Part shown: positions 1-11,332 of the stretch, one piece after another
How positions within the stretch are numbered: position 1 is the stretch's first letter
Layout of the letters: every line of letters starts with the position of its first letter
DNA from: Myotis daubentonii
Lineage: Eukaryota; Chordata; Mammalia; Chiroptera; Vespertilionidae
Assembly: GCF_963259705.1 (NCBI RefSeq)
Contig: NC_081841.1
Location: 116,410,979-116,474,978 of the forward strand
DNA: 64,000 nt
Direction: 5' to 3'
Notes under the pieces: generated by a model
Database searches by the model: none
The model's input: only the letters and a program-made list of their open reading frames with translations
Told to the model about the DNA's origin: nothing
Made by a program: the position numbers and the translations under genes

Positions 1-334
1 ACTCATGGCCCACAGGCCACATGTGGCCCACAATGAATATTTTTGCAGCCCAGCTAATATAACAGTATATAAAAAACGTTTTAATAAAAATTTTGTAATT
101 TAATTTTTACGATAGCCTGTTATACGTAATTATTAAAAACAAACTACAATGTTTGTTAATGACTGATTACTATAATCGTGTTGCATTAATTTCCCTTACG
201 TGCCTTACACACAGGTGCACTATTTCTCTCCACTAATACTAGCAGTGAATATTTTAGCAGCTGATTGCCACATCATTAGTCTTTTACTGGCTTGTTTGGT
301 GTGCACAACAAGAAATATTTTGCTGGATATGAAA

Positions 335-2200
335 AACCAAGATGGCGGCATAGGTTAAGGCCGGAGATTGCTGCCTCGAACAACCACTTCAAAAAACAAC
401 TAAAGGCGGAACGGACATCATCCAGAACCACAAGAAGGCTGGCTGAGTGGAAATTCTACAACTAGGAGGAAAGAGAATATCATACCCAGACTCAGAGGAG
501 GCACAGTGCTGAAGTGAAATACTGAGGTGCGGAGTGCACGCGGAGCAGGCTGGTGGCAGAGGGCACGGTTGTTGTTTTCAATCGGGAGGGAGTTTCAGAC
601 TGTGAGCTCCAGATCCGGGCGAGTCTCTAGGGACCCAGACTCAAACGGGAGAAGCCGGACTGTCTGGCTTCGGTCGGACATCGAAGGCAGCTTTCTCTCC
701 GAGGTTTGCAACAGTTGCTGGGACTCTGTGAGGCAGAGCACCTAGGGACGGAACTGAGAGCAGCCATAACTGCTTGCTCCGCCCGCCCTGTAGATCCCCA
801 GGGACCTGCCCCGCCCAAACCCTGCACAGAGCCATTTGCCAAATAGCCTCAGGCAAATGCTAGATTAGCACCGCCCTAGAGATCCAGCACAAAAGCTCTC
901 CCACTGCAGACACAGTGGACTCTCATAGCCAGTTAGCCTGGAGGTCAAATCACCCCCACTATTGCCAACAACAATCAAGGCTTAACTACAACAAGACTGA
1001 GCACAAAGACCACTAGGGGGTGCACCAAGAAAGCATAAAAAATGCGGAGACAAAGAAACAGGACAAAATTGTCCATGGAGGATATAGAGTTCAGAACCAC
1101 ACTTTTAAGGTCTCTCAAGAACTGTCTAGAAGCCGCAGATAAATGTACTGAGATCCTCAAGAAATCTAATGAGACCCTCAATGTTGTGATAAAGAACCAA
1201 CTAGAAATTAAGCATACACTGACCGAAATAAAGAATATTATACAGATACCCAACAGCAGACCAGAGGAGCACAAGAATCAAGTCAAAGATTCGAAATGCA
1301 AAGAAGCAAAAAACACCCAACTGGAAAAGCAAAATGAAAAAAGAATCCGAAAATATGAAGCTTCAAGCATACCAACATCAGAATTATAGGGGTGCCCGAA
1401 GATGAGAGAGACCAAGATATTGAAAACCTATTTGAAGAAATAATGACAGAAAACTTCCCCCACCTGGTGAGAGAAATAGACTTACAGGTCCAGGAAGTGC
1501 AGAGAACCCCAAACAAAAGGAATCCAAAGAGGACCACACCAAGACACATAATAATTAAAATGCCAAGAGCAAAAGACAAAGAGAGAATCTTTAAAGCAGC
1601 AAGAGAAAGAAACTCAGTTACCTACAAGGGAATACCCATACTACAGTCAGCTGATTTCTCAACAGAAACTTTGCAGGCCAGAAGGGAATGGCAAGAAATA
1701 TTCAAAGTGATGAATACCAAGAACCTACAACCAAGATTACTTTACCCAGCAAAGCTATCATTCAGAACTGAAGGTCAGATAAGGAGCTTCACAGATAAGG
1801 AAAAGCTAAAGGAGTTCATCACCACCAAACCAGTATTATATGAAATGCTGAAAGATATCCTTTAAGAAGAGGAGGAAGAAGAAAAAGGTAAAGATACAAA
1901 TTATGAACAACAAACATGCATCTATCAACAAGTGAATCTAAGAATCAAGTGAATAAATAATCTGGTGATCATAATAGAATCCGGGACATAGATAGGGAAT
2001 GGACTGACTATTCTTGCGGGGGAAAGGGGTGTTGGAGATGCGGGAAGAGACTGGACAAAAATCGTGCCCCTATGGATGAGGACAGTGGGTGGGGAGTGAG
2101 GGTGGAGGGTGGGGCGCGAACTGGGAGGAGGGGAGTTATGGGGGGGGAAAAAGAGGAACAAATGTAATAATCTGAACAATAAAGATTTAATTAAAAAAGT
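335..2200 (+). mobile_element. HAL1-like (half-L1) retrotransposon, copy 1
   Basis: The element opens with AAGATGGCGGCATAGG, the typical bat L1 5'UTR start, has about 0.7 kb of 5'UTR, a degenerate ORF1 (1042-1865), a purine-rich tract (AAGAGGAGGAAGAAGAAAAAGG) and a 0.3-kb G-rich tail ending in AATAAAGATTTAATTAAAA. There is no ORF2. No clear target duplication was found. Confidence 0.8.
1042..1865 (+). pseudogene. L1 ORF1p-like frame, frameshifted (copy 1)
   Basis: Two overlapping frames (1042-1389 and 1392-1865) carry the N-terminal coiled coil (LKNCLEAADKCTEILKKSNE) and then the RRM and C-terminal RNA-binding domain (NKRNPKRTTPRHIIIKMPRA, FSTETLQARREWQEIFKVMN). The frame is broken near 1380, so no full protein can be made from this copy. 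Confidence 0.85.
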
Positions 2201-2284
2201 AAATAATAGATAACTAAGTAAACCTGTTGAATTTTTCTTGGCAATGCCAGCATTTGGATTTTTTTAAGAAATAAATTTCTTGCC

Positions 2285-2505
2285 CAACCAATGTGGCTCA
2301 GTGGTGGAGCGTTGACCTATGAACCAGGAGATCACAGTTTGATTCCTGGTCAGGGCACATGTCCCAGGTTAGGGGCTCGATCCCCAGTGGTGGGTGAGCA
2401 GGAGGCAGTTGATCAATGATTCTCTCTCTCATCAATGATGTTTCTATCTCTCTATCCTCTCCCTTCCTCTCTGAAATCAATAAAAAAATATATTTTTTAA
2501 AAAGG
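2285..2505 (+). mobile_element. VES-type SINE
   Basis: tRNA-like head (GGCTCAGTGGTGGAGCG; box B-like GTTTGATTCCTGG), CTCTCTATC body and a CAATAAAAAAATATATTTTTT tail, + orientation. Confidence 0.85.
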
Positions 2506-2623
2506 TAAATTTTTTAATTATGGCAAAAAAACAATATAGTACAATATGTTTCAGACCAACTGTATACAGCAGGGGTGGGGAGCTTTTTTTCTCCCACGGG
2601 TCATTTGGATATTTATAATATCA

Positions 2624-2790
2624 CTAGAGGCCTGGTGCACAACATTCGTGCACTGGGGGGGGGGGCGGGGACAGACTCCCTCAGCCCAGCCTGTGCCCTC
2701 TCGCAGTCTTGGACCCCTCAGCGGACCTCCCCTGAAGGGTCCTTAGAGCTGCAGCAGAGGCAGGAGAGGCTCCCACCACCGCCACAAAAA
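2624..2790 (-). mobile_element. Helitron (HeliBat type), 5'-truncated
   Basis: Inverted 3' terminus CTAGAGGCCTGGTGCACAAC with a hairpin, then GC-rich body. No 5' TC terminus is found; the sequence passes into an A-run near 2786. Confidence 0.8.
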
Positions 2791-2937
2791 AAAAAAAATT
2801 TGCTTTTGGAGAACAAGAAAAATAGGTTTATTTGCATTATGCTTATTAATTTGTGCGGTTATTCAGTGTCTGGTAAGTTAACATTCAAGAAAAAATATTA
2901 ATTTTTATTAAAATGTTCTATTATTTTATGTTAATGA

Positions 2938-3289
2938 CTAGAGGCCTGGTGCACAAATTCGTGCACAGGTGGGTTCCCTCGGCCTGGCAGGCAATTGGGG
3001 TTAATTTGAGCATCTTGCCAAGTCCTGATCCACACCAATTGGGGCTGGCAGGGCCTGGGAAAAGGGGGAAGGGGTCGTGGGAGCTTGGCTGGCCAGGGAT
3101 AGGGGCCATGAGAGGTTGGCCGGCTGCGGGAGGTTGGCTGTGGGAGTGCACTGACCACCAGGGGGCAGCTCCTGCATTGAGAATCTGCCCCCTGTTGGTC
3201 AGTGCACGTCATAGCAACTGGTCAATCAGCCGTTCCAGTCATTTCGGTTGTTCAGTCATAATGGTTGCTTGGGCTTTTATATATATAGA
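2938..3289 (-). mobile_element. Helitron (HeliBat type), both ends present
   Basis: The 3' end is CTAGAGGCCTGGTGCACAAA at 2938; the 5' end reads TCTATATATATAAAAGCCCA on the minus strand at 3289. Host bases are A before TC and T after CTAG, the expected A/T target. Confidence 0.88.
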
Positions 3290-3540
3290 TTACTTATTTA
3301 TTTCAGCCCTTTGTATTCAGCATGTCTCTATTGAAATAAACCTACGTTTCTATGAAAATTGAAGCTTTTGGTTTTTTGCAACCCACATAAACTTAAACCT
3401 TGTTTATTTGGCCCGTGTTAGCCTTTGAGTTTGACATGCTTGATGTACCTCATTAAGTGGAATCATATAATTGTCCTTTGTGTTTAACTTATTTCACTTA
3501 GCATAATGTTATCAAGGTTTATGAATGTAGTAGTATAAAA

Positions 3541-3556
3541 CAGAACTTCATTTTTT
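3541..3556. repeat. Target-site duplication of HAL1 copy 2, left copy
   Basis: CAGAACTTCATTTTTT, identical to 5912-5927 on the other side of the element. Confidence 0.92.
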
Positions 3557-5911
3557 TAAATATATTTTTTATTGATTAAGATATTACATATGTGTCCTTA
3601 TCCCCACGTTATCCCCTACCACCCCCCCCCCCCCCGCTCATGCCCTCACCCCCCATCCCCCCCGTTGTCCCTGTCCATTGGTTAGGCCTATATGCTGGCA
3701 TATAAGTCCTTTGGTTGATCTTTCCCCCTTACCCCCACCCTCCCCTACCTTCCCTCCAAGGCCCGACAGTCCAATCAATGCCTCTCCATCTCTGGATCAG
3801 TCCTTGTTCATCAGTTTATGTTGTTCATTATATTCCACAAATGAGTGAGATCATGTGGTATTTATCCGCTCTCCAGTTCCATCCATGCTGTGGCAAATGG
3901 TAAGAGTTCCTTTTTCTTCTTCCTCTTCCTAAAGAATACCTTTCAGCATTTCATATAATGCTGGTTTGGTGGTAATGAACTCCTTTAGCTTTTTCTTATC
4001 TGTGAAGCTCTTTATCTGACCTTCTATTCTGAATGATAGCTTTACTGGATAAAGTAATGTTGGTTGTAGGTTCTTGCTATTCATCACTTTGAATATTTCT
4101 TGCCACTCTCTTCTGGCCTGCATGGTTTCTGTTGAGAAATCAGCTGACAGTCGTATGGGTACTCCCTTGTAGGTAACTGACTGTCTTTCTCTTGCTGCTT
4201 TTAAGATTCTCTCTTTGTCTTTTGCTCTTGGCATTTTAATTATGATGTGTCTTGGTGTGGTCCTCTTTGGGTTCCTTTTGTTTGGGGTTCTCTGCGCTTC
4301 CTGGACTTGTAAGTCTATTTCTTTCACCAGGTAGGGGAAGTTTTTTGTCATTATTTCTTCAAAAAGGTTTTCAATATCTTGCCCTCTCTCTTCTTCTGGT
4401 ATCCCTATAATTCTGATGTTGGTACGCTTGAAGTTGTCCCAGAGGCTCCTTACACTATCTTCATATTTTTGGAATCTTTTTTCTTTTTTCTTTTTTGGTT
4501 GGGTATTTTTTGTTTCTTTGTATTTCAAATCTTTGACTTGATTCTTGGGATCCTCTTGTCTGCTGTTGGATCTCTGTATATTATTCTTTATTTCAGTCAG
4601 TGTATGCTTAATTTCTAGTTGGTCCTTTTTTATATCCTCGAGGGTCTCACTAGATTTCTTGAGGGTCTCACTAAATTTATCGACGGTTTCCATAAAATTC
4701 TTGAAAAACCTTATAAATGTGGTTTTGAACTCTATATCCAGTCGTTTGCTTTCCTCCATTTCTGTCATTTGTGACCTGTTTCTTTGTCTCTGCATTTTTT
4801 TATGCTTCCCTGTGTTGGTAGAGTGGTTTTGTGTGCTAGGTGTCCTGTAGGGCCCAGTGGCTCAGCCTCCCCAGTTACCTGAGGTGGACACTCTTGGTGC
4901 ACCCCCTTGTGGGCTTTTTGCACAGTCTTGTTGTAGTTATGCCTTGATTGTTGTAGGATCACTGGGAGGAATTGACCTCCAGGCCAATTGGCATTGAGAA
5001 TTGGCTGTGTCTGCAGTGGGAGAACTTCTGTACTGAAGACACCCTTCTGGGGCAAGACTTGCTTCAGTGGGGCTTTGGTGCTCACTGAGTCTGCCCCGTG
5101 GGTGTGTCCCTTATGGATCTGAGGAGTTGTAATCCGGGTGGTCCCCCTCTGACAACTGGGTACACTGGCTCTTGGAGGTTACCCAGCAGGAGCTATGAAG
5201 AGAACTGCAGATTCCCCTTCCTTTTTTGGAGTTTGGAGGTGCCCTGATGAGGCCCAGCTGTGAAGCAATGAAAGCTGCTGTGGGGCCTTGGGCCTTCTCT
5301 TGGAAGTTCTGGGTCTGTGGCCCAGCTGCAGTTTCTTAGGTAATTTTCAGGTTGCAAAGGGCCAGGGCATTCATATGCAAAAGCCTCTGCCGCAACCTGG
5401 GTGGGGCGGGGTCTCAGGGAATCAAAGGGTGGAGCAAGGAACTATGGCGGATTCTCAGCCCTGCCCTAAGGGGCCGCGTGTGTCTCAGTGTCCTGATAAT
5501 TTAATTGCTGCAAGCACGTGTGGGGGAAAGCTGCCCTCGAGTTCCGAGTTCTGCCCGCTGCCAGGCAGTCCAGTTTCTCCCTGTATGAGCCCTGGGTCCC
5601 CAGAGACTTCCCGGAACCGGAGTTCAGAGCAGTCGGGAGCTTGTGACTCCCTCCCAATTCAAAAAGACAGCCGCGTCCTCAGGTACCAGCCCCTTTCCGC
5701 GCACTCTCGAGCCTCCGTACCTTTGCACTTTACTTCCGCAGCTCCTGACCCTCAATGTGCTTTTCTCTTTCCTTCTAGTTGTAGAATTTCCACTCTGCCA
5801 GCCTTCCTGTAAGTTCTGGATGATGTCCGTTTTGTCTTTTTATTGTGTTTTGAAGTTGTTGTAGGAGGCAGCAATTTCGGTGTTTCCCTATGCCGCCATC
5901 TTAGTTTCTCC
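3557..5911 (-). mobile_element. HAL1-like retrotransposon, copy 2, full length with intact ORF1
   Basis: The minus-strand element begins at 5911 with GGGAGAAACTAAGATGGCGG, has a 1.1-kb 5'UTR, an uninterrupted ORF1 (3929-4795) and the purine tract. It then runs straight into an L1-type 3' region (ACCATTTGCCACAGCATGGA; GATCAACCAAAGGACTTATA) and an A-rich end. No ORF2 is present. It is bounded by a perfect 16-bp duplication, so it is a complete insertion made by target-primed reverse transcription, not an L1 deleted in place. Confidence 0.85.
3929..4795 (-). CDS. Intact L1 ORF1p-like protein of a HAL1 element (288 aa)
   Basis: ORF1p of L1 is a trimeric RNA-binding chaperone that coats its own RNA. 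Here: residues about 10-115 are Lys/Glu-rich coiled coil (TVDKFSETLKKSSETLEDIK); about 118-165 are RRM-like (TNIRIIGIPEEERGQDIENL); about 170-288 form the C-terminal domain (NKRNPKRTTPRHIIIKMPRA, FSTETMQARREWQEIFKVMN). The ATG chosen begins MQRQRNRSQM, matching the starts of copies 1 and 4 (MRRQRNRT). No frameshift or stop interrupts it. It is somewhat shorter than human ORF1p (338 aa). Whether it is expressed is unknown. Confidence 0.8.
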   Translation of the reverse strand: MQRQRNRSQMTEMEESKRLDIEFKTTFIRFFKNFMETVDKFSETLKKSSETLEDIKKDQLEIKHTLTEIKNNIQRSNSRQEDPKNQVKDLKYKETKNTQPKKKKEKRFQKYEDSVRSLWDNFKRTNIRIIGIPEEERGQDIENLFEEIMTKNFPYLVKEIDLQVQEAQRTPNKRNPKRTTPRHIIIKMPRAKDKERILKAARERQSVTYKGVPIRLSADFSTETMQARREWQEIFKVMNSKNLQPTLLYPVKLSFRIEGQIKSFTDKKKLKEFITTKPALYEMLKGIL

Positions 5912-5927
5912 CAGAACTTCATTTTTT
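5912..5927. repeat. Target-site duplication of HAL1 copy 2, right copy
   Basis: CAGAACTTCATTTTTT, identical to 3541-3556. Confidence 0.92.
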
Positions 5928-6423
5928 ACAGCTGAAAAATTCTCCTTTGTATGTATTATACCACATTTTTAAAGTATTTATCTGCTGATGGACATTGTAG
6001 TTGTTCCCACATTTTGGCTATTGTAAATAATGCTACTATGAACATTGGTGTAAAAATATCTGTTCAAGTGTCCGCTTTCAATTATTTTGGGACTATACCT
6101 AGAAGTAGAATTGCTGCATCTCCTAGTAATTCTATGTTGAAATTTTAAAGGAAACACCATACTGTTTTATACAATTGCTGTACCAATTTACATGCCCACC
6201 AGCAATGTCAAAAGATTCTAATATCTCCACTTGTTATTTTCTGTTTTCTTGATATAAGCCACCCCAATGGAAGTGAAGTTGTATCTTACTGTGGTTTTTA
6301 TTTGCATTGCCCTAATAATTAGTCATATTGAGCATATTTTCATGTTTATTGGTCATTTGTACATATTTTGAAAAATGTCTATTCAAGGTCTTTGTCCATT
6401 TTCTTACAGAGTTTTTTCTTGTT

Positions 6424-6648
6424 TTTATTTTTTCAATTCTCACCCAATGAAATGTTTTTCATTGACTGGAGAGAGAAAGAGGAAAAGAGAGTGAGAGGGA
6501 GAAACATCAATTGGGTTGCCTCCTGTATGCACCCTGACCAGGAATTGAACCCACAACCTGGGTAAGTGCCCTGACCGGGAATTGAACTCATGACCCTTCA
6601 GTGTGCTGGATGATGCTCCATTCAACTGAGCCACACTGGCCAGGGCTC
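6424..6648 (-). mobile_element. SINE (VES-related, diverged)
   Basis: Antisense SINE: GAGAGAAAGAGG block, GAATTGAACCCACAACCTGG and the inverted tRNA head CAACTGAGCCACACTGGCCA. Confidence 0.75.
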
Positions 6649-6762
6649 TTTTCAGAGTTTCTTACTGCAATTTATCTTACAGAGCAGAAATTGAAGTGGT
6701 AACTTAATTGCTTTGAATACAAACATTATATTATGTCATTGGATTTATGCTTACACTTCTTA

Positions 6763-7007
6763 CAATCCGGGACCACTGGCTCCTAACTGTTCACCTGCCT
6801 GCCTGCCAGATAGCCCTAACCACTCTGCCTGCCTGCCTGATGCCCTCAACTGCTCCTCTGCAGGCCCGATCGCCCCTAACTGCTCTCCCCTGCCAGTCTG
6901 ATCGCCCCTAACCACCTCTGCCTTGGCCCCACCACTATGGCTTTGTCCAGAAGGATGTCTGGAAGATGTCTGGTCTAATTAGCATATTACCTTTTTATTA
7001 GTATAAA
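6763..7007 (-). mobile_element. Helitron (HeliBat type), 3'-truncated
   Basis: The right end is the inverted 5' terminus (CATATTACCTTTTTATTAGT). The body is rich in CCTGCCTG and CCCTAACTGCTC. The 3' hairpin is missing on the left. Confidence 0.7.
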
Positions 7008-7008
7008 T

Positions 7009-7432
7009 AAGATGATTAGTCCTCTGGGCAGTTGAAAGAAGCTATCAGCACTAAAAAACAAAAGTATTTCTGAGATGCAGGCTAATAACACTACTCCCTC
7101 TGGACTAAAGTGCTTCTCCATATGAGGTAAATTATCTCTCCAAACAGCCAAGGATGATAATGGTTTTCTGAGGCCAAGTAATGAATCAGCAAGGAGTAAA
7201 AATTTTCGATAGCAAGCATGAGTTTAGAGTATCTATTGACTCCCCCTAGCCTTTCACATTAGAAATATAGCAAATGACCCAACCATTTGATATGTCTAAA
7301 CCTAAATGCATTAACCCAACATATAACTGGTTATTAGAGATCATAGTAATAGTTATGACATGGGTTTGCTGGCTCTGTAGGTTTATGCCACATGGAGGCT
7401 TGATAACAAAATTTAAAAATTTTTAACTTCAT
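7009..7432. other. No recognised feature
   Basis: AT-moderate sequence without ORF, repeat signature or splice-like structure that I recognise. Confidence 0.5.
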
Positions 7433-7475
7433 ATCTATACTAATAATAGAGGAATATGCAAATAGGCTGAGACTC
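7433..7475 (+). mobile_element. Short Helitron 5'-end fragment
   Basis: TCTATACTAATAATAGAGGA then ATATGCAAATAGGCTGAGAC matches the HeliBat 5' end, then stops against L1 sequence. Confidence 0.6.
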
Positions 7476-8990
7476 CAACATTTAACAACCAATTTTTTAA
7501 TTTCTTTAGTTCTTCTATGAGTGTTTGGTAAAACTCTCCTGTGATGCTGTCCAGACCCAGGTTTTTGTTGGCTGGGATTTTTTGAATACTGGCTTCTATT
7601 TTATCAGTTGTTATTGGCCTATTCAGGTTTTCTAATTCTTCCTGATTCAGTTTTGGGAGATTGTATTTTTCTAGGAATTTGTCCATTTCATCCACATTGT
7701 CCAGCTTGTTGGAATATACTTTTTCATAGTATTTTCTTACAATCCTTTCTATTTCTGTTGTGTCAGTGTTACTTCGTTTCTGATTTTATTTATTTGGGTC
7801 CTCTATATTTGTTTCTTGATGAGTTTGGCTAATGGTTCATCAATTTTGTTTATCCTTTCAAAGAACAAGCTCTTGGCTTCATTGATTTTTGTAATTTTTT
7901 TTTCATCTATTTTTGCTCTTATCTTTATTATTTCCTTCCTTCTACTTACTCTGGGCTTTTCTTGTTGTTCTCTTCCTAGTTCTTTAAGTTGATAGGGTTA
8001 AGTAGTTTATTGTTCATTTTTCTTATTGTTTTTTTTTTTTTTTTTTTTTTTTTGCGGTAGGCCTGTAGTGCTATGAACGTCTCCCTCAGTACTGTTTTTG
8101 CAGTGTCCCAGAGATTGTGGGTTGTTGTGTGTTCATTTTCATTTGTTTCCAGGAATTTTTTAATTTCTTTCTTGATCTCATTTTATCCATTCATTGTTTA
8201 ATAGCATGCTATTTAACCTCCAAGTGTTTGATTTTTTTTCATTGTTTTTATTGTAGTTGATTTCTAGTTTTATGCCATTGTGGTTTGAGAAGATGCTTGA
8301 TATGATTTCTATCTTCTTGAATTTGAAGAGACTTTTTCCTGTGTCCCAATGTGTGGTCTACCTTTGAAAATATCCCATGTGCACTTGAGAAGAATGTATA
8401 TTCTGTAGCTTTGGTGTGAAATGTTCTGAAGATTTTAATTAAGTGCATCTGATCTAGTGTGTCATTTAGGATTGATGTTTCTTTGCTGATTTTTGTTTAG
8501 ATTTTTTGTTTATCCAGTTGTGTCAATGGGGTACTAAAGTCCCCTACTATGATTGTATTGCTGTCAATCTCTCCATTGATATCTTCCAGAAGTTTTTTTT
8601 TTTTTTTTATGTATTTGGGTGCTCCTATATTAGGTGCATATATGTTTACTAGCGTTATATCCTCTTGTTAAATTATTCCCTTTAGTATTATGAAGTGGCC
8701 TTCCTTATCTCCTGTTATGGCCTTCACTTTGAGGTCTAATTTGTCAGATATAAGTATTGCTACCCCAGCTTTTTTTTTTTTTTTTTATTTCCATTCACCT
8801 GAAATTTTTTTCCCATCCCTTCACTATCAGTCTTTGTGATTTTTGTTCTGAGGTAGGTCTCTTGTAGACAGCAGATATTTGGGTGGTGTTTTCTTATCCA
8901 TTCAGCTACCCTATGTCTTTTGATTGGAGCATTTCATCCATTTACATTTAAGGTTATTATTGATAGGTACTTGTTTGGCACCATTTTTAT
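7476..8990 (-). pseudogene. L1 ORF2 fragment (endonuclease and start of RT), decayed
   Basis: Minus-strand translation in shifting frames gives endonuclease-like ITLNVNGMKC near 8960 and TIIVGDF near 8555, and the pre-RT block LNRPITTDKIEASIQKIPAN (7435-7695 frame). Stops, frameshifts and T-runs are frequent. Confidence 0.75.
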
Positions 8991-9062
8991 TCTTTATGCC
9001 TGTGTTCCTTCTTCCCTTTCTAGTTCTTCTTTTTACAGAAGTTCCTTTAGCATTTCTTGCAT

Positions 9063-9906
9063 TGCTGGCTTGGTGGTAATAAACTCTCTTAGCCCTCTTT
9101 TGTCTGTGAAGCTCCTGATTTCACCTTCAATTTTGAATGATAACCTGCTGCGTATAGTATTCTTGGATTCAGTCCCTTGCTTTGCATCACTATGTTTATT
9201 TCATCCCATTCCCTTCTGGCTTGATGTGTTTCTGTTGAGAAATCAGTTGATAGTGTAATGGGAGATCCCTTGTAGGTAACTTTCTGTGTTTCTCTGGGAA
9301 CCTTTAAGATTCTTACTTTGTCGTAGGTGTTTGCCAATTTAATTATTATGTGTCTTGATGTCAGTCTTTTTGGGTTCATGTTGTTTGGGACTATCTTCTT
9401 GGACTTTTGGGAGGTTTTTCTTCCCAATATCAGGGACATTTTCTTCCATTATTTCTTCAAACAGTTTTTATATTCTCTGCTCGGTTTTCTCTCCTTCTGG
9501 CAACCTTATTATGCAGATGTTGTTTTGTTTTTTGTTGTCCCAAAGCTCCCTTAGGCTCTCCTCCTGTTTTTTAAGTTTTTTTTTTTCAGTTGCTGCTCTG
9601 CTTGGGTGTTTTTTCCTACCTTGTCTTCTAGCTCACTGATGTGGTCCTCAGTTTCTTCTTGTCTACTATTTATGCTTTCTATTGTGTTCTTTATTGCAGC
9701 TAAGTCATCCTTAATTTCTTCTTGGTTCTTCATTTCCTCTTGATTCTTACACATGTTGTTGAATTTATCTTCCATCCTTTTCAGTGTCCTATGACCATTG
9801 CTCTGAATTCTTTCTCTGATAAATTGCTTGCCTCCATTTTGTTTACTTCCATTTCTGGTGACTCCTCCTTTTCTTTCATCTAGCAGCTGTTTCTTTGTCT
9901 CCCCAT
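9063..9906 (-). pseudogene. L1 ORF1 pseudogene
   Basis: The frame 9551-9943 carries the coiled-coil part (RMEDKFNNMCKNQEEMKNQE) and 9089-9439 the C-terminal domain (LTSRHIIIKLANTYDKVRIL, FSTETHQARREWDEINIVMQ); they are out of frame with each other. Clearly more diverged than the HAL1 ORF1s. Confidence 0.8.
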
Positions 9907-9959
9907 TTTCACTCCTTTCAGGGCATCTGGTTATGTGGCTCACTGTCTACCATGTTGAC

Positions 9960-11010
9960 CAAAAGGTACAAAATACAACTCGAGAAGACACAACACAGAG
10001 GGAATAAAATACAAGTGTTTTCACAACACCAATAACCCCAAATAAGGGTGACCACCAGAGAAAAGAGAATTAAGGAAGAGAAAAGCATGCAAAAATGATA
10101 TTGAGAAAATGAAAAAAAGGTAAGAGAGAAAAGAAAAAGAAGAAAAGAGAAAGGGAAAATTAAAAAAATAAATAAACATATATGCTGGGAAACCTCCACA
10201 AAACCAACAACTAATCCAAAAAATGCAAACAACAAATTCCCAGAAAAAAAGGAGGGGAGCTGAATCTGAAGAGGCAGTGCTTATTTCTAGAATGTAAGGT
10301 AAAGGAATTGAATGAATGGGGGAATGGCCAGGATTCAGTATAGAGGAGATAGAAAGAGAATGAGTGTATAAGAAGAAAAAAAGCAAAATACTCAATAAAA
10401 ATAATAATTTAATAATAATAATTAAAAACATATTAAAAATACATATTTATATACATAAAATAACAATAATAATAAATTTCCCCTTTCTTTAATCTATCTA
10501 TCTATACATTCATCAATTTTTGGAAAAGGAGACTAGAGTAGGGAGCAGATAGGCCTGAGTTGGTGAGTGAAAGTAATTAAGGTATCAGTAGAAGAAGAGA
10601 ACAAGCTAGGAGAGGAAAAACAAAACCATAAAATAAAAAACAAAAACTAACAAATAATCAAAAAACAACACCAATAAGGAAAAAAATTGGCTAGCAAAAA
10701 AAGAGAAAAGAGAAGGGTGCATGAACTTGGAGCAGGGGAGAGGAAATTAGATATATGAGTAAGTCAACAGAGATTACTATATAGTAATGCATCAATAGAG
10801 CAGATAACGAATATCAATTTTTAACAAGGAGTAAAAAGAAAGGAGAGCGAAAAACTAAAGCAGGAACATGAAAAGAGAAACAGGATGAAAAAGTGGGAAG
10901 TGAGGAAGAAAGGGTTAGCATAAAGGAAAAAATTAGATTAAAATAATGATAAAAATATAAAATAATAATAAAATAAAAATAGAATGTAGAACAGTAATCT
11001 AAAAATAAAT
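9960..11010. repeat. A-rich degenerate sequence
   Basis: Long AAAAT, AATAATA and GAAAAG runs without coding signal, followed by a TA run at 11016-11034. Confidence 0.6.
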
Positions 11011-11013
11011 AAA

Positions 11014-11284
11014 TTATATATATATATATATATGCCTAAATGACGAGTCGACTGGCTGACTGGCTGACTGGCTGACTGGCTGGTAGCTATGATGTGCACT
11101 GACCACCAGGGAGCAGATGCTCAATGCGGGAGCTGCCAAGCCACAACAACTTTGCAGAGTGCTCTCTCACACTCTAGGATCCCTCGGGAGATGTTGGACT
11201 GCTGGCCTCTGCCGGATCCTCTGTAGGCCAGGCCAAGGGACCCCACCGGTGCACAAATCTTTTATTATTACCACTGGGCCTCTA

Positions 11285-11285
<1 letters not shown>
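11014..11285 (+). mobile_element. Helitron (HeliBat type), atypical 3' end
   Basis: The body contains CATGACxTGCACTGACCACC-like sequence and ends GGTGCACAAATC...CACTGGGCCTCTAA. The terminal hairpin is interrupted by TTTTATTATTAC and the final G of CTAG is A. Near its start are four tandem ACTGGCTG units (about 11050-11082). Confidence 0.7.
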
Positions 11286-11331
<46 letters not shown>

Positions 11332-11332
11332 T
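11286..11332. repeat. (TAA)n microsatellite
   Basis: About 14 AAT units. Confidence 0.9.

Larger units (their letters stand above)
1..3442. mobile_element. hAT-like DNA transposon remnant split by nested insertions
   Basis: The left edge reads ACTCATGGCCCACAGGCC, and the right part (about 3290-3442) ends GGCCCGTGTTAGCCTTTGAG then TTTGACATGC, the inverse of an end starting CATGTCAAACTCAAAGGC. Both ends share AACTCAxGGC and GGCC-rich subterminal sequence, as in hAT elements. Between them lie a HAL1-like element, a SINE and two Helitrons. A second hAT-like end (CAGGGGTGGGGAGCTTTTTT, from about 2570) suggests more than one hAT copy. The pairing of the ends is inference. Confidence 0.45.
3443..6423 (-). 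mobile_element. Old L1 3' fragment (antisense) split by HAL1 copy 2
   Basis: 3443-3540 and 5928-6423 read together as the antisense of a mammalian L1 3' region (GGACATTGTAGTTGTTCCCA; GCTATTGTAAATAATGCTAC). The two halves join cleanly if the 16-bp duplication and the element between are removed. Confidence 0.75.

Noticed and set aside
5288..5812. A 174-codon frame on the + strand
   Set aside because: It is antisense to the 5'UTR of HAL1 copy 2, is Pro/Ser-rich and has no homology that I recognise.
7435..9943. A complete, active L1
   Set aside because: ORF1 and ORF2 carry many stops and frameshifts, and ORF2 is cut off within the RT region by a Helitron fragment.
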